From Mogibacterium sp. (lineage in GTDB: Bacteria > Bacillota > Clostridia > Peptostreptococcales > Anaerovoracaceae), in assembly GCA_017404265.1 (NCBI GenBank), contig JAFRCS010000017.1:1-64000 (forward strand): a stretch of 64,000 nucleotides of DNA, given 5' to 3'. The translations under genes and the position numbers were made by a program. Below the pieces are notes generated by a model that saw only the letters and a program-made list of their open reading frames with translations, searched no databases and was not told the DNA's origin. Below are positions 54,332 to 63,312 of this stretch, piece after piece. How positions within the stretch are numbered: the stretch's first letter is position 1; the number at the start of each line of letters is the position of its first letter.

Positions 54332-55690
54332 TTATTCGGTCTCCGGTTTTTTCATGTCCCTTGCCGCAGGAAGTCCGTAAGCGCCCGTTGCGGAAGTAGC
54401 GCCGTCGATAATGGCATACTGCATCACGTCAGTTGCAAGAGCAGCAAAAGCGTCAAAGTTGACCGGCTGTTTTCCTGTTGCGAGAACAAATACAGTGTCA
54501 CCGTCGAGAGTTCCGTGTACCGGCTTGATAGCTCTTGCGTAAGCGTCGTGGAGTATTGAGGCCAGCTTGTTTGCCTGTGATTTCGTCAGAGAAGCGTTCG
54601 TCACAAGGCAGGATATGGTCGTGTTGAAAGCAATGTTATATCCAAGATCTTCACGCGTGAGTTCCGCAGGAGGATCTTCCTCGGTCTGTTCTTCCTCTGC
54701 AGGCTCCTCCACTGTGTATTCTTCGTTAGAAGCCTCTTCTTCGGGAACAAGCACTGTCGATTCGTCTTCTTCATGCTCTTCCGGGGCATCCTCTTCGAAA
54801 CTGTCCTGAGCTTCCTCTGAAGGAGCTTCAGTTAATTCTTCTTCAGGAGCAGGCTCATCAATAAGTTCATCTATCAATGGAGCTTCTTCAACTGCCGGCT
54901 CTTCATGGACCGGTTCATCTGAACCTGGCTCATTTGTATCAGGCATCTCCTGATCTTTCAGGGCTTCTTCGATCTCCGATCTGTTGATGAATGATGTGCT
55001 GTCATCGATAAGACTGACGTTTTCATGCACCATGCCCTTAAGAGTCTTGATGGTACCGTAGATAGTCTCTCCGTCTTCAGACCTTAGTCCTGCGATGATG
55101 TTGCCCGCGCCGTTATAGATGTCTCCTATAGCGTTGACAGCGGCAACAGCGCCGACTTCCACAAATCCGTCTCCGCAGGCGAATGTACCCAGGCCTGACT
55201 TCATTGCCCTTTCATGACCCAAGTATTTACCAACGGTCGCTCCTGTTCCGGCGCCGTGATTACCGTGGCTGAACAGGCCCTCAAAAGCGTTCTGAGCAGC
55301 TATCATTCCCATGTTGACATCAGGAAATGCTGCAGGATCACCGACAGCAAGGTCATAGAGAGATGCTCCACAGACGATAGGTACCATTATACCGGTACCA
55401 ACATCGAATCCGATGCCCCTGCCGGAAAGTTCTCTCATTACACCTGAAGCAGCCTCAAGACCGAATGCAGAGCCGCCGCTCAGCACTACGGCATTGACAG
55501 AGTTGACTGTGTTTTCGCTTCTCAGAAGATCCGTTTCCCTCGTAGCCGGACCGCCGCCCCTTACATCGACTCCGCCTACCGCACCTTCTTCACATATGAT
55601 CACCGTGCAGCCCGTACCCTTTTCCTTGTTCTCCGCGTTGCCGATCTTAAATCCTTCTATGTCGGTAACACTTATGATTTTCATGCTCAT
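54332..55690 (-). CDS. P1 family (S58/DmpA-type) peptidase with acidic insert
   Basis: The 452-aa protein has the N-terminal P1 fold (NAVVLSGGSAFGLEAASGVM, HGAGTGATVGKYLG) and the late part with NTTISCLVTNASLTKSQANKL and HGTLDGDTVFVLATG. Family members cut themselves before a Ser/Thr in the NTT/S region and use the freed residue as nucleophile; here that is around Thr357. Residues about 250-341 are a Glu/Pro-rich acidic insert just before this site, absent in most relatives I know. It abuts polA with no gap. Confidence 0.87.
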   Translation of the reverse strand: MSMKIISVTDIEGFKIGNAENKEKGTGCTVIICEEGAVGGVDVRGGGPATRETDLLRSENTVNSVNAVVLSGGSAFGLEAASGVMRELSGRGIGFDVGTGIMVPIVCGASLYDLAVGDPAAFPDVNMGMIAAQNAFEGLFSHGNHGAGTGATVGKYLGHERAMKSGLGTFACGDGFVEVGAVAAVNAIGDIYNGAGNIIAGLRSEDGETIYGTIKTLKGMVHENVSLIDDSTSFINRSEIEEALKDQEMPDTNEPGSDEPVHEEPAVEEAPLIDELIDEPAPEEELTEAPSEEAQDSFEEDAPEEHEEDESTVLVPEEEASNEEYTVEEPAEEEQTEEDPPAELTREDLGYNIAFNTTISCLVTNASLTKSQANKLASILHDAYARAIKPVHGTLDGDTVFVLATGKQPVNFDAFAALATDVMQYAIIDGATSATGAYGLPAARDMKKPETE

Positions 55691-55744
55691 AGGCCTTTCC
55701 CTTTTTGATAGTAAACTGCACTAATTTAATTGATTTTACCATAT

Positions 55745-57271
55745 TCAGAAGCATTTTTTAATCATTTCAGCGTCAGGTTCTTCATTGCAGATGGCTCCGA
55801 CAGCGAAATACACTATTCCGCTCACTATAAGACCAACGATGATCTCATGGATTCCCAATGGCAGTATCTTGACCCTGTTGAAGAATATAAATACTGCAAG
55901 TCCTGTAATCACAGATGCAAGGCAAGCCTTGCTGTTTCCCTTCTTCCAATAAAGTCCGCCTATGAGCGGCCAGAAGAAAGTCGCCTCGAGTCCGCCGAAC
56001 GCGAAAAGATTGATCCATACAATGACATCAGGAGGATTGAGCGCAAGTAAGCATCCGATAATTCCAATGCACGCAGTAAGGGCAAAACTGAACTTAGGCA
56101 CGTTATCATACGCGCTTTTATACTCAGGCTTTGCAGCTTCCTTGACGTCAAACGGAACTTTCTTGATGTAATGCACATAAATGTCCTTGATTATCGTAGC
56201 TGATGCCAGTATCAGCAATGAATCTATCGTTGACATGACCGCCGCAAGCGGAGCCGCCAGGAAGAATCCGGCAGCCCACGCAGGCATGTATTCCATTACT
56301 ACGTATGGTATCACCTGGTCTGTGCTCGCAAGTCCTTCTTCAGGCAGCAGAGGATAAGCAAGTGTACCTGCAAGATGCATTCCTATCATCAGTATGCCGA
56401 TCACTACTGTTCCGTAGATCATGGCCTTGTGCATTGACTCGGTATCTTTGAATCCCATGCATCTGACAGCTGTCTGAGGAAGCCCCAGTACAGCAATGCC
56501 GACCAGCACCCAGAAAGATATCAGGGCGCCGGGCCTCATTGCAGGAAGCTCAGCTCCGTATTCGCCTTTGCCCATGAGATCCCAGCCCGGATTGCCTGCA
56601 TCCAGACTGCTTATGATATTTTCCATTCCTCCTGCCGATCTGATTACAAAGAACAGCAGCAGAAAAGTGCCGATGGTCATTACAATGCCCTGGATGGTGT
56701 CGGTAGTCACTACAGCTTTGAACCCGCCTACTGATGTATAGATTATAACTACAGTACCAAACAGTATAAGTCCCGCCCAGTATGGCAGGCCGGTAACTGT
56801 CTGCATAAGCGTAGCGCCGCCTATAAACTGTGCAATCATCTGTGTTATGAAAAACACCACCATAGCAATGCCGCAGATTATGACGACAGCGGGTGAATCA
56901 TAGCGGGCTCTGAGATAGTCATTAATGGTTACAGAATTTGTCCTTCTGGCTATCATAGCGAACTTCTTTCCTAACACACCCAATGTCAGGAACGTAGCTC
57001 CTATTTGAACACCCGCGACCCAGGACCAGGACATGCCGTAGCTTGATGCCAGTCCGGGTCCTCCAAGGAAAGAGCTGGCGCTTGTATATGTGGCAACCAG
57101 AGTCATTGCAAGCACAAGCCCTCCCATGCTGCGTGAACCCGCGAAGTAGTTTGCAAGGAATCCTTTGTCAGCGTTCTCTTTAGCTGATTTTCTGCTTGCC
57201 CTTATGCCAAGCATAAGATTAATAAGCAGATAGAGTATAAGAATCAGAAGGACAGCGGCTTTCTTACTCAT
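55745..57271 (-). CDS. panF: Sodium:pantothenate symporter PanF
   Basis: The 508-aa SSS-family transporter has about 13 membrane helices; conserved parts are DKGFLANYFAGSRSMGG, TYTSASSFLGGPG and TSVGGFKAVVTTDTIQG. PanF imports pantothenate, the CoA precursor; coaE is nearby. I chose the ATG at 57271 with GGGAGGCGG upstream rather than 57301. It overlaps yhdT by 8 nt, as in the yhdT-panF pair known from proteobacteria. Confidence 0.92.
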   Translation of the reverse strand: MSKKAAVLLILILYLLINLMLGIRASRKSAKENADKGFLANYFAGSRSMGGLVLAMTLVATYTSASSFLGGPGLASSYGMSWSWVAGVQIGATFLTLGVLGKKFAMIARRTNSVTINDYLRARYDSPAVVIICGIAMVVFFITQMIAQFIGGATLMQTVTGLPYWAGLILFGTVVIIYTSVGGFKAVVTTDTIQGIVMTIGTFLLLFFVIRSAGGMENIISSLDAGNPGWDLMGKGEYGAELPAMRPGALISFWVLVGIAVLGLPQTAVRCMGFKDTESMHKAMIYGTVVIGILMIGMHLAGTLAYPLLPEEGLASTDQVIPYVVMEYMPAWAAGFFLAAPLAAVMSTIDSLLILASATIIKDIYVHYIKKVPFDVKEAAKPEYKSAYDNVPKFSFALTACIGIIGCLLALNPPDVIVWINLFAFGGLEATFFWPLIGGLYWKKGNSKACLASVITGLAVFIFFNRVKILPLGIHEIIVGLIVSGIVYFAVGAICNEEPDAEMIKKCF

Positions 57272-57542
57272 CGATACCGCCTCCCTCCTCCGTGTCTTCA
57301 AGGTCGAAGTTCACGAATACCTTCTTAAGCAGAAAAACCACGCCTATCACGGCTATGACGAACATTCCCGGTGTGCTGACCAGCCACCATAAAGGCAGCC
57401 CGAAAAGTCTGGCACCCGTGCCCGAAAGACCGTAGGCGAAGCCCACATTCCATAAGAAGCAGATAAGGAACAGTATCAAAGTGGCTCTCGCCTCTTTTCT
57501 GATTTGTTTTTCTTTCTGCTCCGGAGTCATCTGCACTTTCAT
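57264..57542 (-). CDS. yhdT: YhdT/DUF997 membrane protein
   Basis: The 92-aa protein has two membrane helices (about residues 20-38 and 54-74) and a conserved FGLPLWWLVSTPG between them. It is always near panF and is thought to help the symporter. AAGGAG precedes the ATG. It begins just after the predicted end of the 6S RNA candidate, so some readthrough may supply it. Confidence 0.88.
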   Translation of the reverse strand: MKVQMTPEQKEKQIRKEARATLILFLICFLWNVGFAYGLSGTGARLFGLPLWWLVSTPGMFVIAVIGVVFLLKKVFVNFDLEDTEEGGGIDE

Positions 57543-57564
57543 TGTTTCTCCTTATGCATCAGTT

Positions 57565-57749
57565 AATAAAAAACCCGGAATACCGTTAAGCCTTTAATTG
57601 ACGCCCTATCGTTAATGGATAAGGTGGGTACTTCCTGAGCCTGGCTTCTGTAGTCCTCTCATAGGAGGCTTTACATAACGCGTCCGCATCGGAATCCCTT
57701 TAAGTATGTGTAGGTTCAATTAAGAAGACTTTTACGCATATTCCAGGAT
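57565..57749 (-). ncRNA. ssrS: 6S RNA (SsrS) candidate
   Basis: A ~185-nt RNA is bounded by a closing stem (TCCTGGAATA at 57749-57739 with TATTCCGGG at 57582-57574) and an inner TTAATTGA/TCAATTAA stem. Between them the GAAGCC ... ACCCACCTTATC ... GATAGGG hairpin ... TTAAAGGC resembles the 3' side of the 6S central bubble (E. coli GAAGCC ... CACCUUGAAC ... GGGUUCAAGG). TTTTTT follows. 6S RNA binds sigma-70 RNA polymerase. A leader riboswitch for yhdT-panF is the alternative, as the T-run ends 22 nt before the yhdT start. Confidence 0.72.
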
Positions 57750-57754
57750 TGGAT

Positions 57755-57782
57755 ACAGTATTTACCGGTTTCTGTTACTCAA
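57755..57782 (-). promoter_or_regulatory. Promoter of the 6S RNA candidate
   Basis: On the minus strand TTGAGT (57782-57777) and TACTGT (57760-57755) are 16 nt apart, so transcription would start near 57748, exactly at the closing stem. The -35 lies inside the last codons of yebC. Confidence 0.6.
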
Positions 57783-58494
57783 GATCAAGATCGCAGTTGA
57801 AGTATACTTTCTGAACATCGTCGTTGTCCTCAAGCGATGTGATCAGCTTTGTCAGAGACTTGATGGCACTCTCATCAGTGACGTTGGCTTCCATCGAAGG
57901 AATCTGCTCGATCTCTGCCTCGAAAATCTCATATCCGGCTTCTTTGATAGCCTGATGGACATCGTTGAAAGCAGCAGGATCAGTAAGGATCTCGAAGTTG
58001 TCATCGTTTACGACCATGTCATCAGCACCCGCGTCAAGAGCTACCATCATTACCTCATCCTCGTCAAGGCCTTCGGAATCAATGATAACTACTCCCTTGC
58101 GGCTGAACATATACGATACGCAGCCCGGAGTTCCGAGATTGCCGCCGTTCTTGTCGAATACCGACCGTACGAATGAAGCAGTCCTGTTCTTGTTGTCTGT
58201 AAGCGCTTCAACGATAACAGCGACTCCGCTTGGACCGTAACCCTCAAATTGCAGCTCTTCGTATGATTCTCCGCCGAGTTCTCCGGTTCCTTTCTTGATC
58301 GCGCGGTTGATGTTGTCGTTAGGCATGCCTATGGCTTTTGCCTTGTCGATAGCTACTCTCAGCGAAGGATTGAAGTCAGGATCTCCGCCGGCCTTTGCAG
58401 CAACGATTATCTGCCTCGAATACTTGGTGAACATTGCAGAACGTTTTGAGTCCTGCGCCGATTTTCTGTTTGCAATAGTCCCGTGTCTGCCCAT
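57775..58494 (-). CDS. yebC: YebC/PmpR family protein
   Basis: The 239-aa protein begins MGRHGTIANRKSAQDSKRSA and has GYGPSGVAVIVEALTDNKNRT and the NGGNLGTPGCVSYMF core. YebC proteins are described as transcription regulators, and recent work assigns some a role in polyproline translation. It starts 6 nt after the activase stop and is probably in the same operon. Confidence 0.95.
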   Translation of the reverse strand: MGRHGTIANRKSAQDSKRSAMFTKYSRQIIVAAKAGGDPDFNPSLRVAIDKAKAIGMPNDNINRAIKKGTGELGGESYEELQFEGYGPSGVAVIVEALTDNKNRTASFVRSVFDKNGGNLGTPGCVSYMFSRKGVVIIDSEGLDEDEVMMVALDAGADDMVVNDDNFEILTDPAAFNDVHQAIKEAGYEIFEAEIEQIPSMEANVTDESAIKSLTKLITSLEDNDDVQKVYFNCDLDLE

Positions 58495-58500
58495 TGGCAG

Positions 58501-61500
58501 TCACCTCCTTGTTCTGATTTTTTTCTTTGCGGCCTGCAAAACCTGTCCTGCAGCCTTTTCGATTACGTTTTTATTATAGTACGATGCTTTCTCTTCTTCA
58601 AGATTCTTGAAAGCAGTGGACATCATTAGCTTTATCCTGTTGAGCTGGTTTACCGTCGAAGCGCCCGGGTCAAAGTCTATAGCAACGATATTCGCTTTCT
58701 CATCATACTGTCTGAGAGCCTTCAGCATGCCCTTGCCTGCTACATGATTTGGCAGGCAGGCAAACGGCTGCAGACAAAGTATGTTTTTGACTCCGCTGTC
58801 TATGAGATCCACCATCTCGCCGGTCAGGAGCCATCCCTCTCCGCACTGATTTCCGATGGAAATGAATCTTTCGGCATTCCTTGCGGTCTCTTCGATGCGC
58901 GGATCAGGATCGAAGCGCTTGCTGTTTCTGCAGGCCTCTCTGGAATGCTTCTTGTAAGATTCAATGAAACTCAGAAGCATCTTATTGATTGCCATGTCCT
59001 TCCATGTTCCGGAAAGGTTGTTGTAGTTGTAGACCTTGTTTATAAAGCCGTACTCAAAGAAGTCGATGAACGATGGTACGACGGCCTCTCCGCCTTCCGC
59101 TTCGATAGTCTCAACAAGATTATTGTTTGCGTTCGGATGGTATTTGACAAGGATCTCACCTACGATACCTACTCTCGGTTTTACCATGTCCTCATGTATC
59201 GGAATGCTGTCGAAATCCCTTATGATATCGTTCAGATTCTTTATGAATGTCTTTTTGTTAAGATCTCCGCAGTTTCTGACTATCTTGTCGAACCATGAAT
59301 CCATGACCGACTGTGCAGAGCCTTTTTCGATCTCATAAGGTCTTATCCTGTAGAGACATTTCATCATCAGGTCTCCGTAAAGAGCGCCGTATACAAGCGA
59401 GAGAGCCAGCCTTGGAGTAATGCTGAAGCCCGGGTTGCGTTCAAGACCGACCATGTTGAACGAAATCACAGGTATCTGCTCCATGCCAAGATCTTTAAGC
59501 GCTTTTCTCAGCAGCGCTACGTAATTGCTTGCGCGGCATCCGCCTCCTGTCTGTGACATGAAAACGCCCGTCTTTGAGAGGTCGTATTCGCCCGATTTAA
59601 GAGCGTATATGATCTGCCCCAGCGTAACTATCGTCGGATAGCATGCGTCGTTGTTTACGTATCTTAGGCCTTCCTCTTCGGATTCCTTTGTTACCGCAGG
59701 CAGAAGCACGGCATTATACCCTGCTGCCTTCAGAACAGGTTCGAAGTACTGGAAATGTATCGGCGACATCTGAGGTACGAGAAGAGTGTATCCGTCGTTT
59801 CTCATCTCTCTGGTAAAGAGCTTGCGCTTATACGGCTTATTTACATTTCTCGCCTTTGTTCCGAGTTTCTGACGTTCCTCAAGAGCGGCCTTGAGTGATC
59901 TTATCCTTATCCTTGCGGCTCCGAGGTTTGCGCCTTCATCGATCTTCAGAACGGTATAGAGTTTGTCATTCTGCTGGAGCAGCTCATCTACTTCATCAGT
60001 CGTGACAGCGTCGAGTCCGCATCCGAACGAATTGAGCTGTATAACTTCGATGTCATCATTCTGTCCTGCAAAAATAGCTGCTTTATACAGTCTTGAATGA
60101 TATACCCACTGGTCGAGTATGCGTACAGGCCTTGCTGTTTTGACTTTCCAGCTGACTGAGTCCTCAGACAGGACGACCATGTCCTGCTGTGTTATAAGTT
60201 CGTCTATTCCGTGGTTGATCTCAGGATCGATATGATAAGGTCTGCCGGAAAGGATTATGCCTTTCTTGCCGTGTTCTCTCATATACTCGATAGCGTCTTC
60301 TCCCGCTTTGGCTACCCTTCTCCTGTATGCCTTCTGCGCTGATCTTCCAGCAGTAAGAGCATGCTCTATCTCCAGGATGTCTGTATCGATACCAAAGAGC
60401 GAGTATTCGCGCTCATCTTTTCCGAGCCTGTAACTCCTGACAACGTTTTCAGCAGCCTCATTGTCCACGCTTCTGCTTCCGGAGAAGAACTTTGTCATCT
60501 CGCTGATGAATCTTGCGTCATTGTCATACGGCACGAACGGATGATAGAACTCCACTTCATGGTTATAGAAATAATCCGCCATGTTCTTGTCGATGACTTC
60601 AGGATAAGTCGCTACCACCGGGCAATTGAAATGGTTAGGCGCAGATTTGTCTTCCACTGCTTCGTAATTGATGGATGGATAGAATATCCTCTTTACGCCG
60701 TTCTCGACGAGCCACTTTATATGACCGTGTACCACCTTTGCCGGGTAACACGCGGTATCCGAAGAAATGGTGTCCATTCCGCTCTGATATATGTCCTTGT
60801 TTGTAGGCGGACTCAGAACGACTCTGAATCCGAGCTTTGTGAAGAACGCGTGCCAGAACGGATAGTTCTCGTACATATTAAGGACTCTAGGTATGCCTAT
60901 GATGCCTCTCTTTGCGTTTTCTTCATCAAGTACAGGCCTGTTGAAGAGGAGATCGTTCTTGATCTTATAGAGATTCGGAAGCTCTGATTTTTCGGATGAA
61001 GCTCCGGCTCCCCTTTCACAGCGGTTTCCGGTGATGTACCTTCCGCCGTCTGCAAATCTGGAAATAGTCAGAAGACAATTATTTCCACACCTTCCGCATC
61101 TGGCATTCGATGTTGTAACGCTGAAGCTGTCGACTTTATCAAGCGGAAGCACACCGGAACGCTCGCCCTCGACGTAGCTGTCGCAGGCGATTATGGCTGA
61201 ACCGTAGGCTCCCATGAGTCCTGAGATATCCGGTCTGATAACATTCTTCTCAAGTATGATCTCGATGCTTCTCAGAACTGCTTCGTTAAGGAAAGTACCT
61301 CCCTGAACGACAACATTAGGACCTGTTTCCGAAGGGTTGCGGAGTTTGATTACTTTATACAGAGCATTTTTTATTACTGAATATGAAAGTCCTGCGGAGA
61401 TGTCCGCGATTGACGATCCTTCTTTCTGAGCCTGCTTTACCTTCGAATTCATGAAGACGGTGCATCGTGTTCCGAGATCTACAGGCTTCTGGGACTTCAG

Positions 61501-62907
61501 AGCCTCATGCGCGAATTCAGGCACGCTCATGCTTACCGACTTAGCATAGGTCTCTATGAATGAGCCGCATCCTGATGAACAGGCTTCATTCAGCATTATG
61601 CTGCTTATGGCTCCGTCGCGGATCTGCATGCACTTCATGTCCTGGCCGCCTATGTCAAGTATGAAACTGACTTCAGGCAGGAACTGGCTTGCCGCCTTGT
61701 AATGAGCCATAGTCTCTATCTCGCCTGCGTCTATACCGTAAGCTGCCTGTACAAGGCCTTCACCGTACCCCGTTACTACGGAACGTCCGATGTATGCTCC
61801 CTCAGGAAGGGATGTATAGATCTCCTTAAGGACCTGCCTGACGACTTCAAGAGGATCTCCCTCATTATTGCTGTAATGCTCGTAAAGAAGTTCCTTGTCC
61901 TTATTAATAAGGGCAGCCTTTGTAGTCGTAGACCCGGCGTCGATACCAAGGAATACTGCTCCCTCTGCTTTCGAGAGATCGCCTCTCGGAACAGTTGCTT
62001 TGGCATGTCTTTCTCTGAATTCAGCGAGTTCTTCTTCGCTCTCAAAGAGCGGCCTCAAATACTTGGTGTCAGATATGTCATCCGGCGCAGCGTTCTCGAG
62101 TTTGGAGATCAGGGAGTCAAGGTTTACCGGGTTCTTTTTACCGGCAAGATAAGCAGCGCCTATAGCTACAAAGAACTTGGCATTTTCCGGAAATACGACT
62201 TCATCATCAGAAAGATCAAGAGTCTCAATGAATCTTTTCCTGAGTTCGGAAAGGTATTCAAGCGGGCCGCCCAGGAACGCTACCTTACCGCCAATAGGAT
62301 GGCCGCAGGCAAGACCTGAAATCATCTGATTGACGACAGCCTGGAATATTGAAGCTGCGATGTCTTCCGTCTTTGCGCCGTCATTGATCAGAGGCTGTAT
62401 ATCGGTCTTGGCAAAAACTCCGCAGCGCGAAGCTATAGGATAAATTATCGTATGGTTCTTTGCGGCTTCGTTGAGGCCGCCCGCGTCCGTGTTGAGAAGG
62501 ACCGCCATCTGGTCAATGAAAGCGCCTGTGCCTCCTGCGCAGGTCCCGTTCATCCTCTGTTCAACGGATGATCCGTAGAACGTTATCTTAGCGTCTTCGC
62601 CGCCAAGTTCTATGGCAACATCTGTCTCAGGGATAAGTTCCTCTACAGCCCTGCTGCAGGCTATTACTTCCTGCTCGAATCTGATGCCTAAAAGATCAGC
62701 AAGCGAAAGCCCGCCGGAACCTGTGATAACAGGTCTGACGGTAATATCTCCCAATTCTTCCCTCATCTGCTTCAGGAGTTCTCCGGCCTTTTCGAACACA
62801 TTGGACATATGTCTCTCGTACTTCGAATAAATGACCTTATCCGACTCGTCAAGCAGAACGAGTTTTACTGTCGTTGATCCTACGTCTATACCAAGTCTTG
62901 GCTGCAT
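58501..62907 (-). CDS. Giant 2-hydroxyacyl-CoA dehydratase activase-like protein (two ASKHA domains + DUF2229/HgdB-like)
   Basis: The 1468-aa protein starts with two BadF/HgdC-type ASKHA ATPase repeats (GIDVGSTTVKLVLLD near residue 5; GIDAGSTTTKAALI near 325). Each has two Cys at HgdC spacing: 123/162 (NGTCAGGTG, ASRCGVF) and 443/482 (NEACSSGCG, GTRCTVF). In HgdC these bind one [4Fe-4S] between two subunits, so one chain could form its own cluster. The C-terminal half (from about residue 660) has DUF2229- and HgdB-like parts with QTGGGCRASNY and NQCGEGWLLTGE. It likely drives low-potential electron transfer using ATP; substrate unknown. AAAGGAGAG precedes it. Confidence 0.9.
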   Translation of the reverse strand: MQPRLGIDVGSTTVKLVLLDESDKVIYSKYERHMSNVFEKAGELLKQMREELGDITVRPVITGSGGLSLADLLGIRFEQEVIACSRAVEELIPETDVAIELGGEDAKITFYGSSVEQRMNGTCAGGTGAFIDQMAVLLNTDAGGLNEAAKNHTIIYPIASRCGVFAKTDIQPLINDGAKTEDIAASIFQAVVNQMISGLACGHPIGGKVAFLGGPLEYLSELRKRFIETLDLSDDEVVFPENAKFFVAIGAAYLAGKKNPVNLDSLISKLENAAPDDISDTKYLRPLFESEEELAEFRERHAKATVPRGDLSKAEGAVFLGIDAGSTTTKAALINKDKELLYEHYSNNEGDPLEVVRQVLKEIYTSLPEGAYIGRSVVTGYGEGLVQAAYGIDAGEIETMAHYKAASQFLPEVSFILDIGGQDMKCMQIRDGAISSIMLNEACSSGCGSFIETYAKSVSMSVPEFAHEALKSQKPVDLGTRCTVFMNSKVKQAQKEGSSIADISAGLSYSVIKNALYKVIKLRNPSETGPNVVVQGGTFLNEAVLRSIEIILEKNVIRPDISGLMGAYGSAIIACDSYVEGERSGVLPLDKVDSFSVTTSNARCGRCGNNCLLTISRFADGGRYITGNRCERGAGASSEKSELPNLYKIKNDLLFNRPVLDEENAKRGIIGIPRVLNMYENYPFWHAFFTKLGFRVVLSPPTNKDIYQSGMDTISSDTACYPAKVVHGHIKWLVENGVKRIFYPSINYEAVEDKSAPNHFNCPVVATYPEVIDKNMADYFYNHEVEFYHPFVPYDNDARFISEMTKFFSGSRSVDNEAAENVVRSYRLGKDEREYSLFGIDTDILEIEHALTAGRSAQKAYRRRVAKAGEDAIEYMREHGKKGIILSGRPYHIDPEINHGIDELITQQDMVVLSEDSVSWKVKTARPVRILDQWVYHSRLYKAAIFAGQNDDIEVIQLNSFGCGLDAVTTDEVDELLQQNDKLYTVLKIDEGANLGAARIRIRSLKAALEERQKLGTKARNVNKPYKRKLFTREMRNDGYTLLVPQMSPIHFQYFEPVLKAAGYNAVLLPAVTKESEEEGLRYVNNDACYPTIVTLGQIIYALKSGEYDLSKTGVFMSQTGGGCRASNYVALLRKALKDLGMEQIPVISFNMVGLERNPGFSITPRLALSLVYGALYGDLMMKCLYRIRPYEIEKGSAQSVMDSWFDKIVRNCGDLNKKTFIKNLNDIIRDFDSIPIHEDMVKPRVGIVGEILVKYHPNANNNLVETIEAEGGEAVVPSFIDFFEYGFINKVYNYNNLSGTWKDMAINKMLLSFIESYKKHSREACRNSKRFDPDPRIEETARNAERFISIGNQCGEGWLLTGEMVDLIDSGVKNILCLQPFACLPNHVAGKGMLKALRQYDEKANIVAIDFDPGASTVNQLNRIKLMMSTAFKNLEEEKASYYNKNVIEKAAGQVLQAAKKKIRTRR

Positions 62908-62935
62908 AACTCTCCTTTAAATAAATCAGTGTTCC

Positions 62936-63270
62936 GGGCAGACCGTAAGCCGGGTTCTGTATCTGACGATCATCCATCTTGGACTGCAGTTGCCTGCAGC
63001 CTCATGCGACATACCTAGGGCGGACACGGGCCGCGCCACAAAATGCCCTTTTTGTCTTGCTCCGGATGGGGTTTACACGGCAGCTGTGTCTCCACAGCCC
63101 CGGTGAGCTCTTACCTCACCATTTCAACCTTGCCACGGCATTACCCGTTTCGGCGGAATGTTTCTGTTGCACTTTCCCTACAGTTACCTGCGGCGGACGT
63201 TATCCGTCATCCCTGCCCTGCGGAGCCCGGACTTTCCTCATGCATAAGCACGCGATCGCCTGGTCTGCCC
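62936..63270 (-). ncRNA. rnpB: RNase P RNA (class A-like)
   Basis: The minus strand starts with GGGCAGACCAGGCGATCGC, then GAGGAAAGTCCGGGCTCC, the universal P RNA core, and ends with CAGAACCCGGCTTACGGTCTGCCC. The first and last nine bases pair as helix P1. Length (~335 nt) and elements match bacterial type A. It processes the 5' end of tRNAs. It lies between trmK and the activase. Confidence 0.97.
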
Positions 63271-63283
63271 AAAACACTGCTAT

Positions 63284-63312
63284 ATTATATTCCTGTACAT
63301 TTAGAATTCAAG
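63284..63312 (-). promoter_or_regulatory. Promoter of rnpB inside trmK
   Basis: On the minus strand TTGAAT (63312-63307) and TATAAT (63289-63284) are 17 nt apart. The -35 lies in the last codons of trmK and the -10 overlaps its stop. Transcription should start near 63277, just before helix P1. Confidence 0.85.
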
